Positions 42,129 to 54,089 of a DNA stretch of 64,000 nucleotides are shown piece by piece (the first letter of the stretch is position 1; every line of letters begins with the position of its first letter). Made by a program: the position numbers and the translations under genes. The stretch comes from Xiphydria camelus. Lineage: Eukaryota; Arthropoda; Insecta; Hymenoptera; Xiphydriidae. The notes beneath the pieces were generated by a model. The model saw only the letters and a program-made list of their open reading frames with translations. It was not told where the DNA came from and made no database searches. The DNA lies in NCBI GenBank assembly GCA_963678675.1, contig OY783200.1, positions 16,794,603 through 16,858,602 of the forward strand. The letters are read 5' to 3'.

Positions 42129-43100
42129 TTAAGATGGTTCATCGACTAATCAATTTTCTATACATTTGCTTGAAATTTGGACCATATGTTACTAATAGTT
42201 CTATCTATACACTCATCAAATTATGAGAACCGTGCCCATACCAAAATGAAGATATTCACTTTCAAAGTTGGGAGTTTTAACATGCAAGGTATAGGCAAAA
42301 CATAAGCTAGAGGGCCGTTTTCATTTATAGCAGCAAAAATTTTCTATATATTTTGCTAAAAAACTAATATATGATGTATGATGATGTTAGGAATGACATA
42401 TTACAAGATAGGGATACCCAGTCATACCGTTTTTGCGTAATTGTAATTCAAAGTACTTAAGCGGTAATATCTAGTGGGAATTTTTTTCATTTTTTTATTG
42501 GCTTAAATGGCGTTAAAATATGTCAAGAGTAATGTGTTACATCGTCCATTGTTGAAAAACAATTTTAAGTGCTCGTAAAAGACGGATTTTCGAAGCAAGT
42601 CCGAGCGCTTGGAAATGGCAAATTGAGTTTCAGAGTGAGTTTCACCCCTTTTATTCGGTACCTGCGGTGCAAAGGTACCCTTTTTAGTTCCTAAATGAGG
42701 TGCAGATAGTGCTAATTGGTAGTTTGAAGCAAATATTGAACACACGTTGGCTGAATAGCCATTTTAGTCGTTGCAATCGAACTGCGAACACGTGTTACGA
42801 GCGTTGTGTGGCCAGTTTTCTCGTGCATTTGAGTCGTGTTTTCAATTATTTTATGAACTTTATTGAACTATATTGAAAAATGAGTGATCATAAAGTGTAC
42901 AGTAATCGTAAAGGCACAAAATATAACACCACTGGTACTAAGCGGAGCAAAATAAGCAATCGCGGAAGCCACCTAACCTTCATTCTATGGACAGCGTGCC
43001 AGACGAATTCCTCAGTGCTTCGGCAAAAACTGAAAGCTGGCATTTCTGGCGACGACAGACATCGATGAAGGTTTCGGGTATTGTATCATCAATTTTATTC

Positions 43101-45019
43101 AAGTACTAGCAGCTCGTCCCGGCTTCGCACGGGTAGATTGTGGATTGATTTTGGCCGTCATTTGACGAATTTTTAGCAGATATCTATAGGTAGGGAGCCA
43201 TGCTACGCTAAAAAAACACATGTATTTAATTTAAATTGGAAAGTATATTTCTTTTATTAATTTATCTTAAGGCCAGCGAATAGACAATGTTTCTTATTTT
43301 TTTATTTGAAGTAATCAGCCGTACCGGGTAATCAGGGGAACACCCTGTATAAGATTTACTAACTCAGAAACTTCGCGGGCGTGCGTCCAACCATTCCCCA
43401 AAGTTTCATCTCAATCGGATGAACGGTTTAGGAAGGCATAAGAGACATACAGACAGACAGACATGAAGGTCATGGTCAAGGTCAAATCCAATATGACCAT
43501 TGGATAGCCGTGCAAAAATCCTAAATGTTTTGTATTAAACATTTTTCTCTAAAACGATTTCACGCTGAGATAATCAGCCGTACCGGGACTTTTTGAACAC
43601 CATGTATAAGATTTACTAACTCAGAAACCTTTGCGGGCATGCGTCCAACCATTCCCAAAATTTTAATCAAAATCAGATGAACGGTTTAGGAAGGCATAAG
43701 AGACATACAGACAGACCGATATTGAAGGTCATGGTCAAGGTCAAATCCAATATGACCATTGGGTAGCCAGGGAAAAATGCTAAAAGTTTTGTATTAAACA
43801 TTTTTCTCTAAAATGATTTCCCGCTGAGATAATCAGTCATACCAGGACTTTTTGAACACACTGTATAAGATTTACTAACTCAGAAACCGTCGCGGGCATG
43901 CGTCCAACCATTCCAAAAAGTTTCATCGCAATCGGATGAACGGTTTAGAAAGGCATAAGAGATATACAGACAGACAGACCTTGAAGGTCATGGTCAAGGT
44001 AAAATCCAATATGACCATTGAGTAGCCAGGGAAAAATGCTAAAAGTTTTGTAGTAAACATTTTTCTCTAAAATGATTTCCCGCTGGGATAATCAACCGTA
44101 CCGGGACTTTTTGAACACCCTGTATAAGATTTACTAACTCAGAAACCATCGCGGACATGCGTCCAACCATTCCCCAACTTTTCATCGCAATCGGATGAAC
44201 GGTTTAGGAAGGCATAATAACCATCCGTACCGGTACTTTTTGAACACCCTGTATAAGATTTACTAACTCAGAAACCTTCGCGGGCATGAGTCCAACCATT
44301 CCCCAAAATTTCATCGCAATCGGATGAACGGTTTAGAAAGGCATAAGAGATATACAGACAGACAGACCTTGAAGGTCATGGTCAAGGTAAAATCCAATAT
44401 GACCATTGAGTAGCCAGGGAAAAATGCTAAAAGTTTTGTAGTAAACATTTTTCTCTAAAATGATTTCCCGCTGGGATAATCAACCGTACCGGGACTTTTT
44501 GAACACCCTGTATAAGATTTACTAACTCAGAAACCATCGCGGACATGCGTCCAACCATTCCCCAACTTTTCATCGCAATCGGATGAACGGTTTAGGAAGG
44601 CATAATAACCATCCGTACCGGTACTTTTTGAACACCCTGTATAAGATTTACTAACTCAGAAACCTTCGCGGGCATGAGTCCAACCATTCCCCAAAATTTC
44701 ATCGCAATCGGATGAACGGTTTAGGAAGGCATTTGATATGACCTTAAAGGTCACGGTCAAGGTCAAATCAAATACGACCACTGGGTAGCCAAGGCAAAAT
44801 CCTTAGTTTTGTATTAAACATTTTTCTCTAAAATGATTTCCCGCTGAAATAATTAGCCATACCAGGACTTTTTGAACACACTGTATAAGATTTACTAACT
44901 CAGAAACCATCGCGGGCATGCGTCCAACCATTTCCCAAAATTTCATCGCAATCGGATGAATGGTTTAGAAAGGCATAAGAGACATACAGACAGACAGACA
45001 AACATTCATTTTTATATAT
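43101..45019 (+). repeat. satellite-like tandem repeat of a retroelement tail, array 2
   Basis: It starts with TAGCAGCTCGTCCCGGCTTC and ends with ACAGACAGACAAACATTC plus a TA-rich tail, a typical 3' end of RTE- or SINE-type elements. Inside are about eight copies of TTTTTGAACACCCTGTATAA. Spacings are mostly near 257 bp with a shorter 131-bp class. A 388-bp higher-order unit (257+131) is tandemly duplicated almost exactly at about 44104-44491 and 44492-44879, indicating recent unequal exchange. Non-coding. Confidence 0.75.
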
Positions 45020-46692
45020 GGGGCATTTCACAAGAAAACGACAAAGCGAAAACCATGAGGTCGGGAATTTTTACTGGATATATTTTTTTCTTAAAGGCTT
45101 TTGGGTTCTAAACATACTCCCAAGAGGATTTTTTTATTGCCTTTGTTTAAATGGGATATCTCTCGACAATATTGAAAAATGTAATATTCAGGGCTAATTT
45201 TCGAATAGAAGAAATGATAATTTCAAAAAACTTCAAATACAAAAAGGTTTTGTTTTTGAACGTATTTTCTGGAAAAAATATGCGGTACTATCAGTACCGG
45301 CAGAAACGAAAATAACCACTATTTTTTCGCCTCCTGAAAATACGAGATTTTTGATTTCAAGAAAAAAAATTTTTAATTAATCTTCAAAGAATTACAAATT
45401 TTTTAAGCCGTCACACGCCACGAAGTATCAATTTTTCAATGTTTTATGCGCTATTTTAGGAAAAAAAACTCAAAAAAAATATTTTTTTTTTCATTAGTAA
45501 TATCTGCTGAAACTTAATCAGGAAAAAAATTAATCGTTGAGCAAGTTATTTACCAAAAATCGCGATATCCTTATAGTATTTTTAAATTTCCAATGGTATT
45601 TTAAAAATGTCTGTAATATTTATTATCAGTTTGAAGATTTTGGTGTCGCTGCTGAATGGCATTTTTTTGCCACAGCGCACGGCAAGGGCCCTTCCGATGG
45701 TATTGGGGGGAACTGTTAAGCGATTAGCTGCTCGAGCAAGTCTGCAATTGCCAGCATATGAACAAAAATAATGACTCCAATATGGCTCTTTATGAATGAG
45801 CATCTAAGCCGGATAACCTACCGTCACTAACATTTCATTACCGAGACGCTACGAATTATGATGTGATGAAATCGGAATTATCAGATCGTTTCTCTCGCGC
45901 AAAGCCCATCCGTGATACCTTGCGCTCTCACTGCATTATTCCTGATGAAAATGGAAAAATTAGAACAAAAAGATATTCATATTCACCAGACTATCAAGTC
46001 CTTGATATATTGAAAAAAAAAGTAAGATGTTATGTCAAATTTTATTCAATAAAACACTTAATAAATATCAATAAAATCATAATTCATTATAAATAATAAT
46101 ATATGAATCGATTTTTCACAATTTTATCCTACATTTCGCTTTCCTTATCGCGATTTTTGGTAAATAACTTGCTCGACGATTAATTTTTTTCCTGATTAAG
46201 TTTCAGCAGATATTACTAATGAAAAAAATATATTTTTCTTGAGTTTTTTTTCCTAAAATAGTGCATAAAACATTGAAAAATCGATACTCCGTGGCGTGTA
46301 ATGGCTTAAAAAATTTGTAATTCTTTGAAGATTAATTAAAAATTTTTTTTCTTGAAATCAAAAATGGCGTATTTTTAGGAGACGAAAAAATAGTGGTTAT
46401 TTTTGTTTCTGCCGGTACTGATAATACCGCATATTTTTTTCCAGAAAATACGTTCAAAAACAAAACCTTGTTGTATTTGAAGTTTTTTAAAATTATCATT
46501 TCTTCTATTCGAAAATTAGCCCTGAATATTACATTTTTCAATATTGTCGAGAGATATCCTGTTTAAACAAAGGCAATAAAAAAATCCTCTTGGGAGTATG
46601 TTTAGAACCCAAAAGCCTTTAAGAAAAAAAATATATGAAGTAAATTCCCGACCCCATGGTTTTCGCTTTGTCGTTTTCTTGTGAAATTCCCC
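45020..46692. mobile_element. foldback transposon with remnant transposase core (1.67 kb)
   Basis: GGGGCATTTCACAAGAAAAC at the left and its complement at the right are flanked by ATATAT on both sides. The arms are about 555 bp (45020-45573 and about 46135-46692) and nearly complementary. The 560-bp centre contains a broken coding remnant: FFATAHGKGPSDGIGG in one frame (about 45660-45710) and KRLAARASLQLPAYEQ in the next. That string matches a conserved C-terminal part of certain insect transposase-like proteins. A 77-codon frame (45863-46096) may continue it. Confidence 0.7.
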
Positions 46693-48234
46693 ATATATAG
46701 ATTTACGACGCTTTCTCAATTGATCGTATATGCATAAAGTATAAGGGCGACATAAGTTTTACGGAAGCAAGCAAGCGCGGGCTCGGTTTTAAAATCATTG
46801 TGACTTGCAATGAATGCGGTGAATCTTATATCAATAACTGCCCGTTTGTAAATAATCATACTTGTGAATTAAACATAAGAATGACTCTTGCAATGCGCAT
46901 CCTGGGAGTTGGATTGAATGGCATAAACAAATTTTGCGCATTTATGGATCTTCCGAAGCCCGTTTTTCAATCAACATATGATTTGATTGTACAAAATATA
47001 ACAAGCGCTACTGCATCTGTACGAGATCTAAGTATGAAGAATGCAGCTACAGATGAAATAAAAGAGACCCTCGAACTAAAAAAAACTCAAGAGATTATCG
47101 TTTCGGGCGACGGTTCACGGAGGAAAAGAGGCTTCTCTTCACTTTTCGGATTTGTAACGCTTATCGGTTTCTTTACCGGCAAAGCTTTAGACGTGTGCGT
47201 AAAATCTAAATATTGCAAAGCGCTTGCGAATATTGGGGGAAGAAAGAAGGCACCGCTGAATAGGAAGAATGGGCCGAAAACTATCAGTCGGAATGCCAAT
47301 GTAATCATACCGGATTGGCGGGGAAGATGGAGGTTGACGCGGCTACTGAAATGTTTCAACGATCCGAACATCTGTACAACGTCAAATAAGGTAGTTACAT
47401 CGGCGACGGCGATTCTAAAACCTACAAAGGTATCATTGATGTTAAGCCATACGGCGATTTCAATATAACTAAAAAGGAGTGCATTGACCATGTACAGAAG
47501 AGAATGGGAACTCGACTAAGAAATGAGAAGAAAAACACTAAAGGTCTGGGAGGCCGTGGCAAATTGACTGGCAAACTCATAGATGAATTGACTATTTATT
47601 ACGGCCTTGCAATCAGAAGAAATCCGGAATCGGTTGAAAAAATGCGAAATGATATTTATGCAACAATAGAATACAAAATGTCAACCGACGACAACCCGCA
47701 ACACGATAAATGTCTGACTGGAAGAACGTCGTGGTGCTCTTGGCAACAAGCGCAAGCTTCAGGTACAATCGATGATTATACTTGACACACGACCCTGCAA
47801 TGCACGACGATTTTTTCAATGCGATAAAACCAATTAACGATGACCTCAGTTCAGACAACCTTTTGTCTCGCTGCTTGGGAGGATTTACCCAAAATCCAAA
47901 TGAATCATTCCATTCTATTGCTTGGTCGATCGCTCCGAAAGCGATTTCAAGCGGAAAGAAGATAGTGGATATAGCAGTAAATGTTGCGGTTATAACTTTT
48001 AATGACGGATTATCTAGTGTAATGACGGTCATGGATGTACTCGGAATCACCGTTGGTCGTCAATGTTTCGATTTTTGTATGGAAACTGACTCGCGCCGTA
48101 TTGAACTTGCCGAGCGCTCACTATCCGAAGGCGCCAGAACCAGCCGTCATGACGCTAAATCGGCAAGAAAAAAAATCGAGAGGAGAGAAATCGACGCAGA
48201 AGGCCAGTTATATGGTGCTGGGATAGCAGAGTAA

Positions 48235-49140
48235 AGGTAAAAAAATCAACAAGCCTGTATCTTAAAAATTTCATGTAGATAACACATTATGAAACTTTAA
48301 ACGCGTTTATCTCGAAACCTTGTTTTCAAAAACGGCTAACAGTAGAACTCGAGTAATTTTTATTCGATTGACTTCAAATGTTGGCTGTACCTTCTTAGAT
48401 AGATTATCTAGAGAAGTACACACGATTTTTGAATTTCATAAAGAATTACGATTGTTATAGACAAATTGAAGCCGATTCTTTAGTCGAAAATTCGTTTTTT
48501 TCTTCAAGGTGCTCCCAAATTTTCAAAAATCAAGATTTCTGAATATCCATTTGTACTTCTGTAGCTATACTCGTGTATATCATGAAAAAAATTTTCTCAT
48601 TATTCCAGATACGTTCGTTGAGGACTTCTACTGCTAGCCGCGGGACGCCTACACAAAATTGACGTTCGTTCCGTGCACTGCTGAGCCGCCATTTTGTTAT
48701 AAAAATTAAAATAAAAAATGTTTCTTTGTACCTGAAGACAAGTTCAATGGGCCCTTATAATTTCGCATTAATCGGTTGTTTAATAAAGACACCAAAAATT
48801 CACAAAGAACCTTCTCATTTCTTACTTCTGACTAGATATTACCCGCTAACTTGACAGTATTTTTAACGCATCGCTCTATGGAAAGGAGAGCAGCGATCTT
48901 CGCTTCTTTCAACGTGCGCTAGTATGAGTGTATACATATAGGATGCAGGCTACCACCCTAGGGTTAGTATGTACACTCTCTACGTTAAGAGTTTTAAAGT
49001 ATGAAGAAGGGCGCACTATAGGGAAAGAGTATAGGCTAGGCAAGTATCTCTAGTGGCGCCACGAGGTGGTCGCAGTTCGTAACTTTGTCACCCACCACAA
49101 CGGAATACTTGATCCTGATTGATCACTTATCACCCCAAAG
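48235..49140. other. non-coding tail between transposase copy 2 and BEL gag
   Basis: There is no credible reading frame. At 49029-49050 the string TATAGGCTAGGCAAGTATCT is the exact complement of 49183-49203 inside BEL gag, forming an inverted pair about 130 bases apart. The segment 49100-49170 is mirrored weakly on itself (CGTGGACTATCCACG). This may mark a rearranged junction. Confidence 0.4.
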
Positions 49141-49525
49141 TTTCGTGGACTATCCACGAGGTCGCGCGCGCGTCAATAATTTGAGATACTTGCCTAGCCT
49201 ATAGAACAAGCGACTAAACTTTTGGTTACGATTAGAGCCCTTAAACGTCCTTAATAGCTCCTTGTGGAACTGCTCCACAACTTCCGCATGGGCGTTCAAC
49301 TCGCCCAGCGAGGTAAATGATGAGCCATCCTGTACAGTCTCAAGAGAATCGACGAGAAGATTCACGAGGTCCATTTGAGTCTGGACCTCGAGTGAGTTGT
49401 ACCGAGAGCTTGGCCGGAGATGCAGTACGTGACGACCGCCTAACTGGTTGCGATTCCACGTTGAACACCGTCAGTTTGGCCGTCGGAGTCGGTGACGACT
49501 GACCCGATGCCGAGCTCTTGGACAT
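49141..49525 (-). pseudogene. BEL gag, N-terminal part
   Basis: The frame begins with the ATG at 49525 (MSKSSASGQSSPTPTAKLTV) and runs to 49340. A frameshift then moves into a frame with VNLLVDSLETVQDGSSFTSL, GELNAHAEVVEQFHKELL and KGSNRNQKFSRLFY up to about 49180. The position, about 375 bases after the 5' LTR, and the start context fit the beginning of the BEL polyprotein. Confidence 0.65.
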
Positions 49526-49860
49526 GATGAGTGAGCCTGAGTAGACCGATGAGCAAGATGAGCACGAGTGAGACTAACCGTCACTCCACACGCTAGATGA
49601 AACGTCCGAAGAGCAACGAGTGCATGACACGCAATGCAAATCACCACGCACACATATGACGAGAGGTCCAATGTGAGTACGCGACATGCCGATAGTGCAC
49701 ACACGCATGATGAGAAACCGTTGAGAGTGTGGAGCCTGAACGAGACGCGGCACACGAAATGCTCGATACACACACACGCGATGCCTTCAGCGACACGAAG
49801 ACTTGAGATCAGCACACGCGCGCGAGAGAAGTCCCTTGAGTCCTCCACGGATTCTTACTT
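49526..49860. other. BEL 5' leader
   Basis: This is the untranslated leader between primer-binding region and gag start on the minus strand. It is rich in ACAC and CGAG-type dinucleotides. Open frames exist on both strands but have no protein-like features. It may hold the packaging signal. Confidence 0.5.
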
Positions 49861-49898
49861 TCGCACAGACACTGTTTGATCCGGCTCGAAGGACCAAA
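49861..49898 (-). other. BEL primer-binding region
   Basis: Directly after the 5' LTR end (minus strand) comes TTTGGTCCTTCGAGCCGGAT. This position is where a tRNA primes minus-strand DNA synthesis, and the string is one I associate with BEL/Pao elements of insects. The matching tRNA was not verified. Confidence 0.6.
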
Positions 49899-49957
49899 TG
49901 TTGGAGAATGTCGTGGTTCGCGACTGTCCGCTGAGCGCCCCGTGGCAAGGAACAGTA

Positions 49958-50340
49958 TTGGGACCGTGCAACTGCTTGGAGGGGATACGGCAAACGATCG
50001 TGCGCAACTAGTGGTGAAAAGGCTTGAAGTTATGCCAGCCACTACCGCTGCCGGGTTAAAGTACATTACGGTATGTCTCACTCTGTACCTATATGGCAGT
50101 CAACGTGTCTAAAGGTGAATAAACTAGCCCTAAATGTTATACTTACTGTTTATTGCAATTCTATACATATAAATAATGGCTATAAAATACACCTGATGAA
50201 AAATATTCATATTGTTGTTCACTAATTGGTTTTGCCGAGGATTTCTATATTCTTATCATATTTGATACTGTATAAAAGTGCAAGATTTTTCGCCGACTAC
50301 TGCCACCAGGTATCACTGTACGAGTGTTGCACGGTCCCAA
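49958..50340. mobile_element. TA-flanked MITE in the BEL LTR (383 bp)
   Basis: TTGGGACCGTGCAAC at the left is perfectly mirrored by GTTGCACGGTCCCAA at the right. TA lies on both sides (49956-49957 and 50341-50342), while the other LTR has a single uninterrupted site. A TA duplication points to the Tc1/mariner/pogo group. The interior contains no gene. Confidence 0.85.
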
Positions 50341-50741
50341 TAGATGTTGAGGAGAAAGAAAAGGGCGTACGCGAAAGCAATTTAACAGTGGAAATTGAGT
50401 CTTTAATTTTGAGCATAACAAAGTAGGCCGCACTTAGCACTAATGAGTATTTCTAACACAATTCGTAAAATGAGCAGCGAGCACGATGTTATTTGTAATA
50501 CAGGGAGTTGAGATAGAGGGCAGGCATTGGATGGAAGGTGGCGTCTGAGAGAAGTTGAGTATAAAGGCGTGCACTAATAAAGAGATTAATTATCCACATA
50601 ACTAAGCGTTACCCTTGACCAAACCCGAGTATAACAGTCGGTACAGTGAATAAAATAAAATAAAAAGAATTTGTGCAAATGAGATAAAAAGTTTAAAAAG
50701 GGAAAAAGAAAAAAGCCAAGTATCACACAAAGAGAAGCAAA

Positions 50742-51096
50742 ATGCCGGATGATGTAACAGCAACGAGTGCAGGTTTGAACCTGAAACCCCCAGGTCCGTT
50801 GGATTTGGATGGGGATGTAGCAGAAGACTGGAAAAAATAGATAAAATAGTTTGAAAGATATTTAGAAGCCACAGAAAGTGATCAAAAGCCAGATACAGTG
50901 AAAATTGCGATATTGTTGCATTCGATAGACGTTGCAGTTGATAAATTTGAGACATTTGAACTAACAGAGGCTGAGAAAAAAGTGTACCTCACCGTAAAAA
51001 CTAACAATAAGTTTGAAAACTATTGTGTTCCAAAGAAAAATGAGACAATCAACAGACACGTGTTTTTCCAACGGAGACGAAAAAAAGGGGAACAAT
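50742..51096 (+). pseudogene. Gypsy gag, N-terminal part
   Basis: The ATG at 50742 opens MPDDVTATSAGLNLKPPGPL. A stop appears at about 50838, after which the frame continues with FERYLEATESDQKPDTVKIA, LHSIDVAVDKF, FENYCVPKKNETINRHVFFQ and RRRKKGEQF. This is the usual gag of insect Gypsy elements (capsid-like retrotransposon gag domain). It is cut at the TTAA at 51097. Confidence 0.8.
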
Positions 51097-51502
51097 TTAA
51101 GGAGTTTGGGGTGGGATTGTAATCAGGGGTGAGGTGCAGGGAAAATCTATTATTCTCCTGTAGGCTTTCAATCCCTGAATACAAAAAAAATTTTTTTCTC
51201 TTCAGTAGTTCTTTCAATTTTAACTAACTTTGATTTTCTAATCGAATAATTCTATTTTTATTTATTAAATATTATCGTTTGGACAAATTAGTTTTATGAA
51301 TAAATGTAGAAACAATATTTCATAAAAATGAAAAGAGGTACAAGAAATGTTGCAACGCCGCGTCAATTGTCAAATTTTACTCGCTTCTGTTGGCGAACTT
51401 GCCTCAGTATCCTTAGCACACTTGATACACTCTAACCTGCTTACACGTAAATCAGAGAGTACACGTAATTTCTATTTATTTTAATGAGAAATTGGCGAAA
51501 TG

Positions 51503-53900
51503 AGTGATATTAAGAAGATGAAACGCTGGAAAGGTAAATTAATTACCGAAAAAATGTTTAATTTGCGACAGGAAAAAAAAGAAAAAAAAGTGATTGTGGA
51601 AGAGGAAAACAGTACTCCGTGTGGAGAAATCTCCGAAGAGCCCAGTGAAAAAAAAACGAGAAAATGAAAATTTGGAAAAATCGACAACTGCGTCTGATGA
51701 AGAAAAATCTACTACATCAGCCAGTGGATTTCGCGAAGTGGCTGATGAGGAGGGCACACGTGCAAAGTCGTGTTTGGACGGTCGTCGTATTGTCAACGTA
51801 ACCCTACTGCAAAAAAATATGTTCTGCACTTTCAAAAAAAACCCCGTTGACATTTGACAAATTGATGGGAGAGAGTCTTGTAGGGCTAGCATCGTTATTA
51901 AAAATAAGATGTACCAACTGTCTACTTATCAACGAGGTTGCCACTGACAGTACACATACGTCGTTGTACGCCAAACGACGTGTTTACGCTGTGAATAGCC
52001 AACTAGCCTTACGTAAGCACGTTTTACTTTTTACAGTATTAGATGAATTTCAAGCTAAATAAATTATTTTCTAGGTGCGTTACATTCAGGCACTGGTCAC
52101 AGGCAGCTTGAGAAAATTCTGACTACGTTAAATATCCCAATAACCAGCAGTGCAGCTTTTAAGAAGCACGAAAGGGAAGTGGGGCAAACAGTGGAAGCAG
52201 TCTCTGAGAACAGTTGTTATGAAGTAGCGAAATTAGAAAAAACTCTCACTGTTGAAGATCGCGAAAATTTGACCAATCTACTGTAAGTATACGGAATAGG
52301 TACAATGAACAAATGTAGCAGATAACCCGATGACCTCGCTCCATTTCAATAAGAGAAAAAAAATTAATTACATCAATTTTAATACTGAAATACATTCAAA
52401 ATTGTATATTAAATAAGAAAGTATTTGATGGACGAGTAGATGAGAAATTTTGACTTAGAAGTTATTTACATTACATTGATATTTTCACCATAATTTTCGA
52501 TCAACTTACGATGCGCTTTTTCGCATTTATATTTCATTTACGACTTATTCATTGTTTTTTTTTTTATGGTTTACCATTAAAATACTACTATGTATAAAAT
52601 AATATTAAGTTTATTGCCAAATAAATGATTTTATTCCTTGATTTATAAATAAATACCGAGATCAACAGCTAATTTTTTTGTCACAATAATTACCTACTCT
52701 AAGAAAAAAAAAATTACAAAAGAAATCTAATGATTTTTCATCAAGCTTGTACTTTTTTGCTTAATTATTTTTATTTTCATTTCTTTTCTTTTATTTTCAA
52801 CATTTTTCAATAATTTATTTATACTTTTTACCAACTCCCCCTTCAGTTGTATCTATTATAATTTTTTTTGTTTTTTTTCCCCTTTCAATTTCCCACCACT
52901 TTTTTATTTTCCAAGAATATCTGTTTCCAATTTAGGCCTGAAAAGATGCGAAAGGATTTTATCATCCTTGGGCAACGGTTGAACGACGAGAACTGCGAGA
53001 AATCAGATAAAAACGCGGAGACTGTTCGCGTATTTGGATCCGGTGATGAGTTACAGTGCTAGGGGTACTGGTTTTACCTACGACAGTTTAAACGGATACT
53101 CAGCGCTGATGGGATTCAAAACCAGAAAAAGTAATGAGTTTTGTTACGGAGAATCGAGCATGTCGTTTATGCGCTCTGGGACATGCCAAATGGGATCATG
53201 ATTGTCGATTGAATTTTTACGGCAGCGCGAAAGCTATGGAATCTGAGGCCTCGGTACGACTTATAACTCAAAACCCAATTTTGAAAGATCTGAATGTCGA
53301 AATTGGTGTTTTTATAACTGATAATGACAAACATCAAGTTGTAAAATTCGCTGATGAAAACCACACTTCAAAAGGCGTAAAAAACATGCTTTGGAATTTA
53401 TCAAAAACTAATGATCCCGATCGCGAGCTATCACCTGAGGCAATCAAGTATTTTCAACGCTGCTTTAATTATGCAGTAAAACAGAATACGAGTAACGTCA
53501 TTGGATTAAAAGCGGCAATTAAAAATATCCCGTATCATGCATTTGAGGATTGTGGTCCCTGGTGTGGTTTTCTCAAGGATCCCAACAATTATGACCATCA
53601 AATCATTGCGGGAGGTTTTACTAGTCAGTACCTATTTGATAAGTTGGTTCTATCGTTTGACAAGCTATCGGGGAATGCTCAACAATTCTCAGCTGGTGGA
53701 TCAACTCAGAGTAACAAGAGTCTTAATGACATAATGGCCAGAAAGGCGCCAAAAGCGAATTGCTACAGTCCCTCCGAGTCTGCAGACTTTCGTTTTGCTG
53801 CAACGGTAGCATAGAAAAACGAAGGTACGGATTATCTTCGTCAAACTCTTGATGTCTTGGGGATACCCAGTGGTGTTCACTTGCAGTCGGCGATTTCACG
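51503..53900 (+). pseudogene. Kolobok-like transposase (multi-exon, broken)
   Basis: Exon 1 starts near the ATG at 51503 (MSDIKKMKRWKGKLITEKMF). It includes CLDGRRIVNV, LASLLKIRCTNC (zinc-type Cys pair) and ends near ALR at about 52014 with GTAAGC. Exon 2 begins after TTTTCTAG at about 52073 (RALHSGTGHRQLEKILTTLN), with FKKHEREVGQTVE, ending at about 52281 with GTAAGTAT. A roughly 650-bp intron follows. Later parts are FTYDSLNGYSALMGFKTRKV (about 53075-53135) and, in the 53134-53814 frame, HDCRLNFYGSAKAMESEAS, the counterpart of GSAGKMEVDAV in copy 1. The frame ends at a TAG at 53812, with the tail continuing to about 53900. Frameshifts near 51650, 51845 and 53035-53130 break it. Confidence 0.7.
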
Positions 53901-54002
53901 TGACGAAAAATTGAAAGAAAAAAGAGTCAAAATTTCCCAGACTCCACAATTTAAAAAAAAACCGTCGAGAAGTTGCCAAACGGCTATCTCCATTGCGATT
54001 CC

Positions 54003-54004
<2 letters not shown>

Positions 54005-54064
<60 letters not shown>
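54005..54064 (+). repeat. (GA)n microsatellite
   Basis: About 28 uninterrupted AG units lie between the transposase C-terminus and the exonuclease. It is likely to vary in length between individuals and would shift the reading frame linking the two domains. Confidence 0.9.
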
Positions 54065-54065
<1 letters not shown>

Positions 54066-54089
54066 CTACTAAAGAAAACATGCATCAAT

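Larger units (their letters stand above)
42880..48234 (+). pseudogene. Mutator/Kolobok-like transposase, copy 2, split by a 3.6-kb insertion
   Basis: The ATG at 42880 (MSDHKVYSNRKGTKYN) begins an N-terminus like copy 1; after a frameshift it reaches DEGFGYCIINFIQV at about 43065-43100. The insertion 43101-46692 follows, and homology resumes at about 46695 with FTEASKRGLGFKIIVTCNEC. Further motifs are IIVSGDGSRRKRGFSSLFGF (47095), an altered middle (frameshift at about 47215), MGTRLRNEKKNTKGLGGRGK (47504), CSWQQAQASG and RCLGGFTQNPNESFHSI. The C-terminus is complete to 48234, unlike copy 1. A Trp-to-Arg change follows the SGDGS motif. Confidence 0.8.
42129..49140 (+). mobile_element. Mutator/Kolobok-like transposon, copy 2, itself interrupted
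   Basis: The left junction in BEL gag is CTGCCTTAA; the element probably begins after TTAA (42129-42132) with GATGGTTCATCGACTAATCA. It carries the transposase pseudogene 42880-48234. I could not find the matching right end: the sequence from 48235 to 49140 shows no complement of the left end next to TTAA. The right boundary is therefore set only by where BEL gag resumes. Satellite-like repeats and a foldback element sit inside. Confidence 0.6.

Noticed and set aside
43101..45019. CRISPR-like array
   Set aside because: Repeats are long, contiguous and imperfect without unique spacers, and the DNA is eukaryotic; it is a satellite-like array.
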